The notes under the pieces were generated by a model that worked only from the letters and a program-made list of their open reading frames with translations, was not told the DNA's origin and searched no databases. From the NCBI GenBank assembly GCA_047967505.1, contig CM106538.1: DNA of 64,000 nt; one strand, written 5' to 3'. The stretch comes from Dipteris shenzhenensis. Its lineage: Eukaryota; Polypodiophyta; Polypodiopsida; Gleicheniales. The position numbers were made by a program, and so were the translations under genes. This document shows positions 23,100 through 34,238 of this stretch, one piece after another (position 1 is the first letter of the stretch; every line of letters starts with the position of its first letter).

Positions 23100-23945
23100 T
23101 TTTGTAGTTCCTATACATATCTTTGGTATGCAATCTTTGGAACATTTGTAGCAAACGTTTTTGACCAGCATCCTCTCCAAGACTAAATAGTTTAGCTTCC
23201 ATTATATTCATCTCTGTGTGCTTGCTTGTGCTCTATACAAGTCTCGATGGCTAGCAACTGCAAGAACTTGGTGTTCCTCATCAAGTGCTGACTTCAGACG
23301 TCCCACAACCTAATCTCAGCTGCACTTGTCATTCTAGCAATGCCATCTTCCTATTTTTTCTAGAATTTTGGGCTCATATCAAACATGTTTTTCACTGTGT
23401 TGTGGAAACGATAGGTTTTACATTGGAGGGTGAAGGGAACACACCAAGATCTCGTATTCTCTTCCCACCTCTTGCGCTTTGTACCTAGATGCCCTCAGAC
23501 CTCAGCATGTTCCATTGCACTCTCTGCAAACAGAACCCATGCAATGGTGAAAGGCTACATGTCCTCAACTCTTTGTTTTGGCTTGTAGTTCTCCAAGACA
23601 AAAGAATTTTAAAAAAATAGCCCGATTTGTAATTGGGAGGCCCCTCTTGATAGACTTCACAGCGACGCCACGCAAGCTTCTTGGAAAACTCATCACGTAC
23701 ATGATACTATACTTTATTTTCTTCTGCTCAGAAATTGGTTTGGGTCATGCAAATATAAACTCCTAGTCTACAAGGCTGATGTCTTTCAAACCTATTTGTA
23801 TCTCCCTTGGATCTATTCCAACCATACTAAGCCCATACTCCTCATGAAACTCCCATGTGTATCGGTAAAATTTCTTTTGTACTGGGACTTGCACTTGTGA
23901 TATCTTCTTAGATGACTTGCAAGCTGCATTAGCTGCCATGATCTT
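23100..23945 (-). pseudogene. unidentified minus-strand coding remnant
   Basis: An ATG at 23,939 opens a 58-codon frame (MAANAACKSSKKISQVQ, then a Tyr/Glu-rich part ending KDISLVD) that stops at 23,763. Downstream on the same strand the words VMDEFSKKLAWRRCEVY and PPNYKSG appear in a second frame. They resemble the register of plant transposon proteins, but I cannot name the family. Several stops separate the pieces. Confidence 0.3.
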
Positions 23946-24095
23946 TGCAAAGACATCTAAAGACTAAAAGTCAATATATGTTGCACAACTATGAACTCAT
24001 GAGTCATTATGAAGAAAAATAGGGCAGCTTTGGAAGTCTATTCTCAACAGTGCTTAAATTTGTTGCGCAAATCGAGCTTCCTAGTTCATGGCACT

Positions 24096-24353
24096 CTTGG
24101 GGGGTTTACCTCCAAAAAATTTAGTGTACCACATGCATTCAAAAGGAGGGGTATTTTAATCCCACTTATGAGAAAAATTTAACAGAGTTATAATAACAGG
24201 AGGGGTTTGTTAATTCAACTTTAGAAAAAAATCTGTTAGTTCATAAGTAACATGGGGTGTTTTTATTAGGGAAAATTTTTCAATTGAGGGTTTTTTTAAA
24301 TACCCCTTGAATGCATGTGATACCTAGGATTTCTTAGTAGTGCACCCCCTAAG
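24096..24353 (+). mobile_element. hAT-type MITE, family A, copy 3
   Basis: A 258 bp copy with ends CTTGGGGGGTTTAC and the complement of CTTAGGGGGTGCAC. The flanking octamers ATGGCACT (24,088-24,095) and ATTGCACT (24,354-24,361) differ at one base, consistent with an 8 bp target duplication. Confidence 0.88.
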
Positions 24354-24361
24354 ATTGCACT

Positions 24362-27130
24362 ACATCCCTAAAAATAAAAAATGTCACTGGAATGAAAGCA
24401 ACCTTGCGAATAGAGATTCATTGGCATAGAGAGAGAGGGGGAGTAAGGGAGAGAGCAGAGTGGCACATAGAGGGAACCTATTCTAAGAGCCTCAGGCATA
24501 TACATAAAAGTCTAGGACCTCTATAAATATGCCTATAGATATAACGAGTAGCTATAGTTAATGCATGTTTTGTTAAAGCATAGTAGGCGAGGCGAGTGGG
24601 AAAGTGGGTGTTTTGAAGCATGAATTTTTTTTGGGAGCTTTGTGAAAATCTTTATGAAGCTTGAAAGTGCACAGCAAATTTAAGCATTGATTCTTAGCTT
24701 CAACACTCATGCTTTCAAAAAACGTTCATCGCACTATACCTATTTGAATCCTTAGTAGACTAGAGCTGGATGGGGAAATTGAAGTTGAGCTGGATGATAG
24801 CACAAACGGTGGTGAATATAGTTGGATGATAGTGTGGGCAGTGAATATAGCTGGATGATAGCACATATAGTGAATATAGTAGACTAAAGCATCTTCAACT
24901 TGGAGGGTAGGGCAACAAATGGTTGACAACATGATCACCTACACCAAGGAGGGAATGGAATTTTGGAGTTGGAATCTAAGATCTACTTGAAACGTCTCGT
25001 CAGTCTTTCGGTTACTTGGTAGTGGTGCACATAATTATGCAACAAAATTTCTATATTTTATTGAAAAAAATAACAACCATTTTTGCTTGTGTTCGTCTAA
25101 GTACTATGTATTTTGCTATGTTTTCATGCTATATAGTGGAAAAATCATTCCATATTACCTTGCTTTTAGCCCCTCTTCTTGTTGTTTCTTCCTTTGCAAA
25201 CATGTCTTTCATTTCTATTTCAATATTTCACCATTGCTTTCCTCAACCTGCAATTTGTTCCTTGTGCCTTGACCAAGCTTCTCATCTTTCCTATGTCGCA
25301 ACTCCTATTTGCTTCTCTTATAAGCCATCGCGAGTGGTATCTTGCCATTGACGCCATGGCGATGATCAGTAAACTGCTAGAATAGACCCTCAAGAATAGA
25401 GACCAACTAGCTTTCTGACAACTTACCTGAGTAAAGTCAAGCTAGCTTTTGTGCAAGGTACGATGCAGCTTGCAGGCACTTTAAATATTCAAAGATTTGT
25501 AGGCAGGAGGTGTGAAAATTTGAAATTTATTGAGTAGTGAATTTTTTGTTACTAGGGTTTCCCTCGTCCAGTGATTCACATTAAAAAAAATTGGATATCC
25601 CAAGCAAGTGCAATGTGGCCTAAAATTTTTCAAAACACAATGGGCCAAAGGGCATGCTATCAGGTTTGATGCTATGTATTATGAAATGCAATGATATTTG
25701 GCATGCTTATGAGCCATATAGCAAGTAAGTGCATGGAAAAAGAAATAATACAAAGTTTTAAATAAGTAATTGAAGAGTACATGTTAAATTCAAAATGTAG
25801 GTGGAGATATGGAGTTGAGATCTCCACTCAACATGGATTTAGCTTCCAATCTCAAGGGGACATTCTACTACTTTGGGGAAGCACAAGTATAGCAATCTAT
25901 AGTAATTTGACCAACTATTGCAGCACATTGGTCCCAAACGACTCTTACCTTGATGATGCGAACGTGCAATGAATCCCTGTCATCCATCTTCATGTTGTAG
26001 AGCTCAGTTCGTGGTTTACATAAAAAATCCCTTGGAGCACCTTCCATGCTACTGCTAATTATCTCTTGGTCACTTGTATGTGAGGAAGGATGGCCTTTGC
26101 AATAGTTTCGATGATGCAACATGGATAAAAGAAGGATTTCCTAGCTTTTTCAATTAAAAAATCTTGCAAAAAAGGATGCAACAAATTTATCATAACCCTA
26201 CAAAGCACTCATAGAGCTCATAGAGATCAAAGCCTATGCAATATATCCTTGAGCCCAAATGGCTAAAACCCTTGCCACTATTTGGTTGAGCCTCTTCACT
26301 TCAGAGGCCTTCTTGACACGTCCATAAGATAGGCCTTGTCAACAATTGCATAGGGTTTTATCTCATCCAAGTCCACCAACGCCAATCATCATATTATTTC
26401 CAAACCTTGTATGCCTTCAACCATAGCCATTGAGCTCTGAAAGGACACTCGACTTCGACATCAAACGTCTATGAACATGACTTCTCACTGGCACATAGCT
26501 GACATGTTGTGCAAGGTGACGTGCCATGTGTTTTGGTGCTCCTCATAGAGTGCTTGGCTGTATGGGTATCTCCTACGAGAGCTAGCTACTAGCGCTAGGG
26601 GGGGAAAAAAAAAGAACAAAGAAACAAACGTACGTTAGTTATACGAAGTTGACTGAAAGCTTTGGACAGCTAGCCATTCCACGTAGTGCGTTCACAAAAA
26701 TGACAATCTCTTGCTATGTCCAAATCCCTTCAATCAATGGCGAGCCATCCTGTCCGACGCAACCAAAAGCTGTGGTAGCCGTCGAAGCCGTGTTGCGGCT
26801 GATTCAGCAAGGGTCATTAGCAATCAGGGCGGAGAATGACCATTTAACAACCTGGCTGCGATGGTCTGGGTTGGGATGGAGCTCGAGAAGGAATTGCGGA
26901 GAATGATACGTGACATCTTTCATCGCCTTTCCCAACCCTGACCCATCCAATATTCTCCAGCTGGAATTGTTAATGCCAACGAACGGGGTTGTGTGTGAAG
27001 TTCTGCGAGAAAGCTTACTCGCAGTAGACCAAACGAGGGCATAGAAATAGTATATTTCTGTGGGTGATGACCGCGGTATTTTGTTAGAAGCTTGATGAGA
27101 TACACACCAACGAGGCTAACATCCTCCTGT
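24362..27130. other. intergenic, no supported gene
   Basis: I see no motif-bearing frame. Frames around 25,016-25,385 reflect T-rich composition. From about 26,600 the base composition becomes more balanced towards the aspartic protease gene. Confidence 0.5.
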
Positions 27131-27143
27131 GCGGGAGCTGATC

Positions 27144-27152
27144 AGGTATAAA
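27144..27152 (+). promoter_or_regulatory. possible TATA box of the aspartic protease gene
   Basis: A GGTATAAAT sequence lies about 470 bp before the ATG at 27,621. This would imply a long 5' UTR or an unseen upstream intron, so the assignment is weak. Confidence 0.2.
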
Positions 27153-27620
27153 TGCTGTCATAGAAATCCAATCCTTGTCGGATTATAGCACTCCGTTTCA
27201 CCGCCAATCTACCAGCTTCAAGGAGCAGCACTGGCAGTTCAACATGAAAAGTTGCCCGTTGATTGGAACTGAATTATTAATCATTTGCATCAGGCTCCCA
27301 TTTGGCGTCAACAGGACACCAATAATATCAGGACGAATGATTTCCACGGAGCTGTGATGCTCACTCAAGACACAATGGGATGCAAATAACGGAGTTCAAC
27401 ATCAGCATCTTTGCAAGTTTGCATCATCACGGCGTTAGGATGTAGCTCTCGCAGTGGGGTATACTGCAGCTGGTTGCATCGAGGCGACGCTTTGTGCTCT
27501 TCCCGACTATCCTTTGCCACGGCACGTTAGAAAACATCTCTCCGGAGGCATTTCTGCAGTACCTTTACCAAGTTCCTTGCATCTTCTTGAGCTAGCTGTC
27601 GAGAGGTGAAGGTCTGAGCG

Positions 27621-29023
27621 ATGGCCTGGCGCATTTGTCTATTTTGCCTACTCAGTATCTTCCTATACAGCAGTGTAGAAGCTCTTACTTTCCGTCCAGC
27701 AAAGCAAATCGTGCCAGATAGTGCATCCGTTGATTGCAAGAATACGTTCCAAGGTAAAGCCTGGAGCCAATCAGCAACTCGTCTGGGCCTTGTGCACAAG
27801 CATGCACCTTGCTCTCCGTTGATGAAGCTCAGAGTGCGGCACTGAGACTTTCAGATTTCTTAGAAGAGTTGCGTAGAATGGAGTCCGAGCGCATCGGCCT
27901 TTTGTTATCCAAGGTCGAAGGTGCCCCGTCTATGAGCGCTGCAACCTCCAGCACTTCGCAGCCGGTGCTCTCTGGATCAAGCCTAGGTTCTGGAAACTAC
28001 CTATTGAAAGTACGATTGGGCACTCCTGCGAAAGAGCTCCTTATGGTTCTTGACACCGGAAGCGATTTAGCTTGGACTCAGTGCACCCCTTGCGCATCTA
28101 GCACAGCCTGCTTCTCCCAGACAGACCCCATATTCGACCCCTCTGCCTCGGCTTCCTACAAGGATGTATCTTGTATGTCCACCAGTTGCAACAACCTTGG
28201 CTCCGATTCTGCAAACACCTGCTCCGCCAGTGGCACTTGTCAGTATCTCATTCAGTACCTCGATGGCTCCTACACCACAGGAGATTTTGCAACCGACGTG
28301 CTTACAGTCGGAGACAAAACTGTGGCTAGCTATGCGTTCGGATGCGGGCACGACAACGAGGGTCTCTTCCTGGGAATGGACGGCCTTCTTGGATTCGACA
28401 AAAGCCCTCTGGGATTTCCCCGACAAACTCGCTCAATCTTTGGCGGGACTTTTGCGTACTGTCTGACTTCGCCCTTCTCATCTTCCTCCGGTTTCATCGA
28501 ATTCGGCACAGCGCCTGGAGTTGAGGCCACTGTCACTCCAATGATCTCTATGAGCTCTGTACCACTCTACTTTGTGCACATGGAATCCGTAGTCGTGGGC
28601 AGAAGTCTCCCCCTGGTGCCGCAGACAGGAATAACCATTGTAGACTCAGGCACCGTGATCTCTCGCTTGGATAGCTCCCTCTACGCAGCAGTGCGAGATG
28701 CGTTCAGGAAAGGGGCCGCGTCGCTCACTCCAGCGCCGTCATCGGCAGGGCAAGGCCTGTTCGAGACTTGCTACAGCATTCCCGCAACGGGGACGGTGAA
28801 AATCCCCGCTATAATCTTCAAGTTGATGGGAGGAGTGCAGTTTGCCCCCCCTGCAACAAATCTGCTATATCCCGTGGACATGGCGGGCACTTACTGCCTA
28901 GCCTTTGCTCCCATCAACTCAGGCAGCGGGCTGTCGATCCTGGGGAACTATCAGCAGCAAGGTTATAAGTTCACTTTCGATACAGCGAGGTCCATCCTGG
29001 GAATTGAGCCAAACGCTTGCTAG
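27621..29023 (+). CDS. secreted aspartic protease (nepenthesin/ASPG1-like, family A1), one frameshift
   Basis: This would encode a pepsin-fold endopeptidase routed through the secretory pathway. An ATG at 27,621 opens a signal peptide (MAWRICLFCLLSIFLYSSVEA) and a propeptide ending in LVHKHAPCSPL. The mature enzyme continues in a different frame from about 27,815 (VDEAQSAALRL). The catalytic motifs DTGS (28,052) and DSGT (28,643) are intact, as is the Cys-rich nepenthesin insert (TPCASSTACFSQ to CQYLIQYLDGSY). The end, ILGNYQQQGYKFTFD then NAC, is typical. The total, about 466 codons, matches plant A1 proteases, and no intron is evident. One frameshift in the propeptide is the only defect. 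It could be an assembly error, a recent null allele or a pseudogene. The next in-frame ATG (27,878) would lose the signal peptide. Confidence 0.85.
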
Positions 29024-29450
29024 CGACCAGCTATCTCTAGTTTTGTATAATCTCCTCTCCTTCAGAGCTGGTTGTCAGCTATAATCCATCAGCAAGCATA
29101 ACTCCTTTCCTGTACAGTCTCTTCTCCTGAGCTCCGTAAGCATAAAATCCGTTCACCTTCGATGTGATGAAGCTCCATGCTAGGGGTTGTAGCCATAGCA
29201 GCCAGTCTTCTCTATAGATGCTTCGCACTCTGGCAGCCAGTCTCCTGTATCCGCTCCTAATGGCAAAGTTGTAAGACTATCTTCTTGTGTAAGCAATGAT
29301 ACAATGCACTATGAGCTCTTAATATTCCAAGCTCAAGCTTCTTGTATAAGCTCATTGACTTGTAAATTTATTGAATGTGGGTGATGTACTTGGTAATTTC
29401 CATTGGTACCCCTTATATTAGTTTTGGATTTTTTCAAACGAAATGGTAGA
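29024..29450 (+). other. 3' flank of the aspartic protease gene
   Basis: A GC-balanced tail after the stop contains short repeats (GGCAGCCAGTCTCCTGTAT and GCAGCCAGTCTTCTCTATA). It probably contains the 3' UTR. I see no clear AATAAA signal. Confidence 0.35.
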
Positions 29451-29566
29451 ACTTTACCCTATAATGTCCATTCTCTAAGGTTACAATCATAGCTTTCTAC
29501 TTTCAAAGACCTTTCAATCGAGTCCCATCTTGTATAGCTTAGAGAATGGACATTATAGGGTAAAGT
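29451..29566. repeat. perfect 29 bp inverted repeat with 58 bp loop
   Basis: The arms 29,451-29,479 and 29,538-29,566 are exact reverse complements, and shorter complementary pieces (TTTCTACTTT/AAAGTAGAAA) lie inside and beside them. A direct repeat GGTTACAATCATA follows each side (29,479-29,491 and 29,597-29,609). It could be a small foldback element or a hairpin-RNA source. No coding frame is involved. Confidence 0.8.
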
Positions 29567-29814
29567 AGAAAGGTCAAACTATACAAACTATATAAGGTTA
29601 CAATCATACCCTATATTGTTTGTGTGCCATAATTATTCATGCTAGAAAATGTATCCTAGGTCACATCCAAGCATAATAGCATCCAATCCTAAAGTATGAA
29701 AATTGTTGTTAAGGATGGTATACATTTTTACCATACATAAGGGCCTAGGATCAAACGTAACCCTAAACCTAAGGGACTCTCACACAACAACACAATGCAT
29801 CCATAGACGCACAC

Positions 29815-29960
29815 ACAGACGTACGGATGCGTCTATTTGTGCATCTATTAGTGCATCTATAGACCCGTGTCTATACAGGTGTCTATATAATAGACAGACG
29901 CGCTTATAGATGCGCTATGAGGCGCTCTGTAGAAATTTAAAAAAAACAGAAAGATGCACT
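29815..29960. repeat. TCTATAGATGC-rich repeats
   Basis: Multiple both-strand copies of GTCTATAGATGC-like words (GCGTCTATT, GCATCTATAGAC, GTGTCTATA, CTTATAGATGC). The same words recur at 35,710-35,835 and 36,235-36,310, beside the CACTA transposase gene. Clustered short repeats in both orientations are typical of CACTA subterminal regions, which is my inference for their origin. Confidence 0.5.
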
Positions 29961-29969
29961 TATAGATGC

Positions 29970-31143
29970 TGTGTGCTAAACGTCCATCAATAAAGCATCC
30001 CACAAGGTAATCTAGGCCTATCAACGCATCTAACAAGGATTGCAATGCATCGAAATGGCCTGTAAAGCATCCACTGCAACCCAATGCAAACCACAAATGA
30101 GCGCACACGTCTCAGACTACAACCATAGTGATCTACATAAAGTATATCCAAGAAATCACGACCCCACGGCAATGACCGCTAGTGAAAATAGAACCTAGCT
30201 AGGATGTCTCAAAACATGGGCATCACTGCATAATCGAACTCAACAAGAAATCTACAAATATCTCTCTTTTGCCACAACTCCAAAATCTCATCCAAGGATG
30301 GAATAAGAGCCAGTCAACCCTTGTATTTACTTACAAAAATGAACCTTAGGAAGCTAAATTTTAGCCAAAATGCCACATGGTAGTCAATGAGAAGGTCTTG
30401 GAAACTTTGAGAAATTTCCTTCAAAGAGACAATGGAAAAACATAGAGAATCACAACTCCCTTGATTCTTCACGGAATAGCAAGCAGCTTTGTGGACATAT
30501 GTTTTAGGCAGTCTTGGATCCAATGGGATAGACAGCTCTGCAAATGGAGGCCCGGATGTTGAGTTTCCACTTACACAAGAAATGACGGAATGAAGACATT
30601 GGAGTAGACAGAGCTTCACTACAGCTTTAAAACTTTACAGAATTAGAAGTAGCTTCATAGGTAAAAGTTTTGGACTACTCTGAATCCACTAGGAGTGTAT
30701 GAATGCCAAATGGTGGCCTGGATATGAAGATCCAACACAGAAAATCCGTGCAGAAAATTGAATTTCGTCACTTTTTGCAGGAGTTGTAACTTTTCACTGA
30801 AAACTCGGATGACAGAGATGTAGAAATAAAAAATGAAGTACTCAAAGTCTTCTACAACTTTGCTTTAAATGTCAGGGTGAGATTCAGCTTCTAGAGAAAG
30901 ATATCTTCATCAAAAGACTGTAAGTCTAAAATAGATTGTCTTTTTACCTCTAAAACCACCTGCTAGCTCGCACAAAACCATTCAGAGAACTTTCCAAAGG
31001 TTTCTACAAGCTCTCTACACATCAAGATGCAAGTAAAGACACCCAACGGAGCTTCTCCTTTCTCCCATAGAGCTGTACCAACAGACTTCGAGCTCTAAGC
31101 TCACACCTGACTCAGCTAGAATGCCCACGCTCTGATACCAATG
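29970..31143 (-). mobile_element. copia-2 family 5' leader and primer-binding site, fragment
   Basis: This block is collinear with 41,265-42,379, the untranslated leader of the complete copia element on the minus strand. It ends exactly at the complement of the tRNA-Met primer-binding site, CTCTGATACCA (31,132-31,142). Instead of an LTR, the next base begins a plus-strand protease segment, so the copy is rearranged. Confidence 0.75.
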
Positions 31144-32345
31144 CCTAAGCTGATCAAGAGTCTTATTTTTGTGGGTCAGCTAGACGACGTTTGGCTTTCA
31201 GACTTAGAAAATTCAAAAGGGCTCTATAGTTTGGCCAAGGGTGCCAAGTGTGGGACCTTGTAACCCGTACATGTATCAGGGGTGTCTGATCATGTTGTTG
31301 CAACAATAATCGAGTAGCCAAGTACGTCTAATTTGTGGCATTGCCTGTGGGGGCACATGAGCCATAATAAAATGAAACTCTTATGCCGTTTGGATTATGT
31401 ATCACATTTGACTTTTTCTAACTTTGAATTTTGTGAGCATTGTCTCTATGGGAAGCAAACTAAATTAGCCCATAAAAGAGGGAGAAAGAAAGAGCTTGAA
31501 AAGCTTGATTTGGTGCATTCAAACATATGTGGTCCCATGCCTACACAGTCATTAGGTGGGGATGACTACTATGTGACATTCATTGATGATGGAACTATAA
31601 AAATGTGGGCTTATGCTATAGCTCAGAAAAGCAATATGTTCCAAGTATTTCAAAAATGATTGGCTTTGCTGAAAATCAATCAAGTAGAACACTTAAATGC
31701 CTACGAAGTGATAATGGTGGAGAGTATATCTCTCATGACTTTCAGCATTTCTATGATACACATGGAATCAAGAGGGAGCTCATGTCCCCTCGTACTCTAG
31801 AGCAGAATCCAGTTGGGGAACAGATGAGCCACACCATGCAGGAAAGGTTGCAATGTAGGCTATCCAATGCAAGTCTTTCTGGTGATTTTTGGGCTGAGGC
31901 ATTGAAGATTGTAGTGTATGTGATTAATAGATCACCTAGCAAGAGTTTGGCTGGTTATGCCAAGACAAATGTGGTTTCTACCATTATTAACTCAGGTCAT
32001 ATTGCGCATAGGCAAGAATCATTAACATGTTTACTTCGTAAGCACCTCCATGGCCAGAAGCAATCCCCTCAAGCTTTGCTTCATAGGTTTGATACCGTTA
32101 TGAGAGCTCAGGATGTGATGCACAGTGAGATAGGTTATGGTCTCAGTATTCAGGAGTTTGCTAGTCTTATGAGGTTACTTACCATATGGTCCTTTATGGA
32201 TTGGGATGCTTTGCATTGGGAGCTGCATGGTCTTGATGATGTTTGTCTTCAGATACTTGGTTGTTTTAGTATGGAGAGGGGGAAGTTACTGAGTACTCCA
32301 TTGCCTCCATACTTGAAACATAGAAGGTTTGATGATCACTGATCA
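31144..32345 (+). pseudogene. pol: copia-2 family pol fragment (protease end, integrase, RT shreds)
   Basis: Plus-strand reading gives PKLIKSLIFVGQLDD (protease end), KGAKCGTL, the integrase zinc region (LWHCLWGHMSHNKMKLLCR) and the core with FIDD and CLRSDNGGEY, in two frames with a shift near 31,655. The HSD aspartate reads HSN. After about 31,950 short RT pieces (HLHGQKQSPQALLHRFD) and FSMERGKLLSTPLPPYL align with the copia-2 polyprotein, with large deletions between. It is clearly dead. Confidence 0.8.
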
Positions 32346-32601
32346 ATTCATGAGTAGTAGTTTATGGTTGATATGGCTGCCATAGTACATGCATGCATCC
32401 ATGATTGGGTTGAGACTTGGTCCTCACATGTTTGCCATTGGGGCTACACTTTCGGTTCTTGCTTCCATTGCAATGGGAGATGGTAGCATGATTATGGAAG
32501 ATTTTGGTAGTAGGGAAGCAGTTGTGGACATTAGGTCGTTATGCTTCTAGGAGCTACATGCAAGTCATGCAGGTTGGGTAGACCAACAGAGGTCTACTAT
32601 A
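32346..32601 (+). pseudogene. copia pol 3' residue
   Basis: This sequence lies between the last recognisable RT piece and the MULE-like insertion. It resumes after the insertion at 33,614 and runs to the polypurine tract at 33,930-33,942. Position suggests the RNase H end of the element, but the reading frame is lost. Confidence 0.4.
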
Positions 32602-32611
32602 CAAGACATGT

Positions 32612-33603
32612 AGGGGATGAGCATTTTCTGAGCGAAATCTTCCGAGCGTCCGAGCGAAGGAAAAAAAAAGCTTCCAACTATGCATAAATATGGCAAAAAT
32701 CGATCAGAAGAAACATAGTTTCACTTAGAAATATGCAAAGTATTATAGCTATGCCTATTTTATACAAAAATCTTTAGGTGAATCTGTAGGAATGGTGAGA
32801 GCATAATGGGATGGCTTTAAAAGAAACCCACATGTAGAGTAGACTTCTCTATGAAAATTTCCTTATGATCCTTCTTACAACTTTTACTTAATAGGGGGTG
32901 ACATTGAAAACCCTCTCTCAACCTATCTTCATGAAAGAGTTTCTTCAAATAAAACTCATTGAAGCAAGCCATCCAGGTAGTTTCGCTAGCGAAACCCCTT
33001 TGAAGCAAGTCTCCCAAGGACAGCACTTTTAAAAGTGACATAACTTTCATACCCAATGTCCAAATATAGTCATTCAACCACTCAAATTGATCGGAACACC
33101 CTATTTGAGCACATCTATGGAGTTATATTTTGGAAAATCTCTCATATATAGTATTAAATATTACATGTATTTTATGAGAGTGATATATAAGCCCAAGTTA
33201 ATACTTATTTATAGTAATTTAAACTTCTTTAGAAACATGTCCATAAATATGCTATAAAAACACTAAAAAGATATTGCCATATGATATAAATGTGTTAATA
33301 AGTAATTATATATGCATAGTATTATTACATTGAGAGTGATTATGAGGAATGTTTCTTAAAGGAATCAATACTTTTTTAAGGCAATAACAGGGGTACAAAG
33401 GGATGTCTCTAAATAAGAAAATTATGTTGTGTAAAAATGAATGAGTTACTAGTCTGCATATTTTTATGATAAAGGGATCTAGTTCTAGTGAAAATAAAAG
33501 TGTAAAAACCATGTTGCCTAAAGAAAAACATTTTTAAAAATCTCTTGAGAAACACGCTCGGATAAACCTGCTCATAGGTTTTTGCTCGTAAAATTGACGC
33601 ATC
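32612..33603 (-). mobile_element. MULE-like non-autonomous element, copy 2, with 10 bp target duplication
   Basis: The 992 bp element is flanked by the perfect repeat CAAGACATGT (32,602-32,611 and 33,604-33,613). Its ends are imperfect inverted repeats (GGGATGAGCATTTTCTGAGCG against GGATGCGTCAATTTTACGAGC). Duplications of 9-11 bp are characteristic of Mutator-like elements. The interior matches 1,290-2,190 in inverse orientation. It inserted into the decaying copia fragment, so it is younger than that insertion. It carries no transposase. Confidence 0.75.
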
Positions 33604-33942
33604 CAAGACATGTGCTTATGGTCACAGGTGATACAAAGACATCTTCTTTACATAGTGATAGTTTGGGTGCTATGGACTTAGCATAGGAGCACATGGTGGT
33701 GAGAGTTCACTCTCCCAGTGAGATCTGGCATGAGATCTTGGTTGATAGGCATCTATATCTTATCAATTTCTATCCTACAGACTTGATGTCTACTAGCTAC
33801 TTATCCTCTATGCACTTTGCATATTGTAAAGTGCCGATGGGCATAGGATGACGGTCTTGTCATCTTGTTTTTCAACCTATGGCTGATTATATTGTACATG
33901 TACTATACTCCCTTAAAGGCACATTGCCTTTAAGTGGGAGGT

Positions 33943-34141
33943 TGTTGGGGGTAGTGTGCCTGCCCACTTGTACAAGGCCCATGTATACTCATATATATAC
34001 CAAAGAGGAATAAGCTGGAGTAGCTTTTGCTCCACCATATATGGTGTCTCTTATCACTTCCTGAGTGCTCCCTCTTCCCCCACATCTTCCTCACCTTCTT
34101 CCTCCTAAATATCCCCAGGGGCTTGTAAACGAGGGACAACA
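33943..34141 (+). repeat. copia 3' LTR (solo end)
   Basis: Immediately after a polypurine tract (AAGTGGGAGGT) a 199 bp segment starts TGTTGGGGG and ends GGACAACA, giving TGTTG/CAACA termini. The tract is nearly identical to that of copia-2, but the LTR is different, so this is a sister family. No matching 5' LTR is in the window. Confidence 0.6.
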
Positions 34142-34238
34142 TTTATCAATGTATAAAAAATCAAATCTTTATTTACAATATTGGCATTATTTAAGTACTT
34201 TTAAATACCTAGAGGGCCGCTCCCGTAGCTTGGATATA

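Noticed and set aside
25016-25385. Cysteine/phenylalanine-rich frames
   Set aside because: Overlapping frames in T-rich DNA, without motifs.
28067-28426. Minus-strand frame opposite the aspartic protease
   Set aside because: Shadow of a GC-balanced real coding region on the plus strand.
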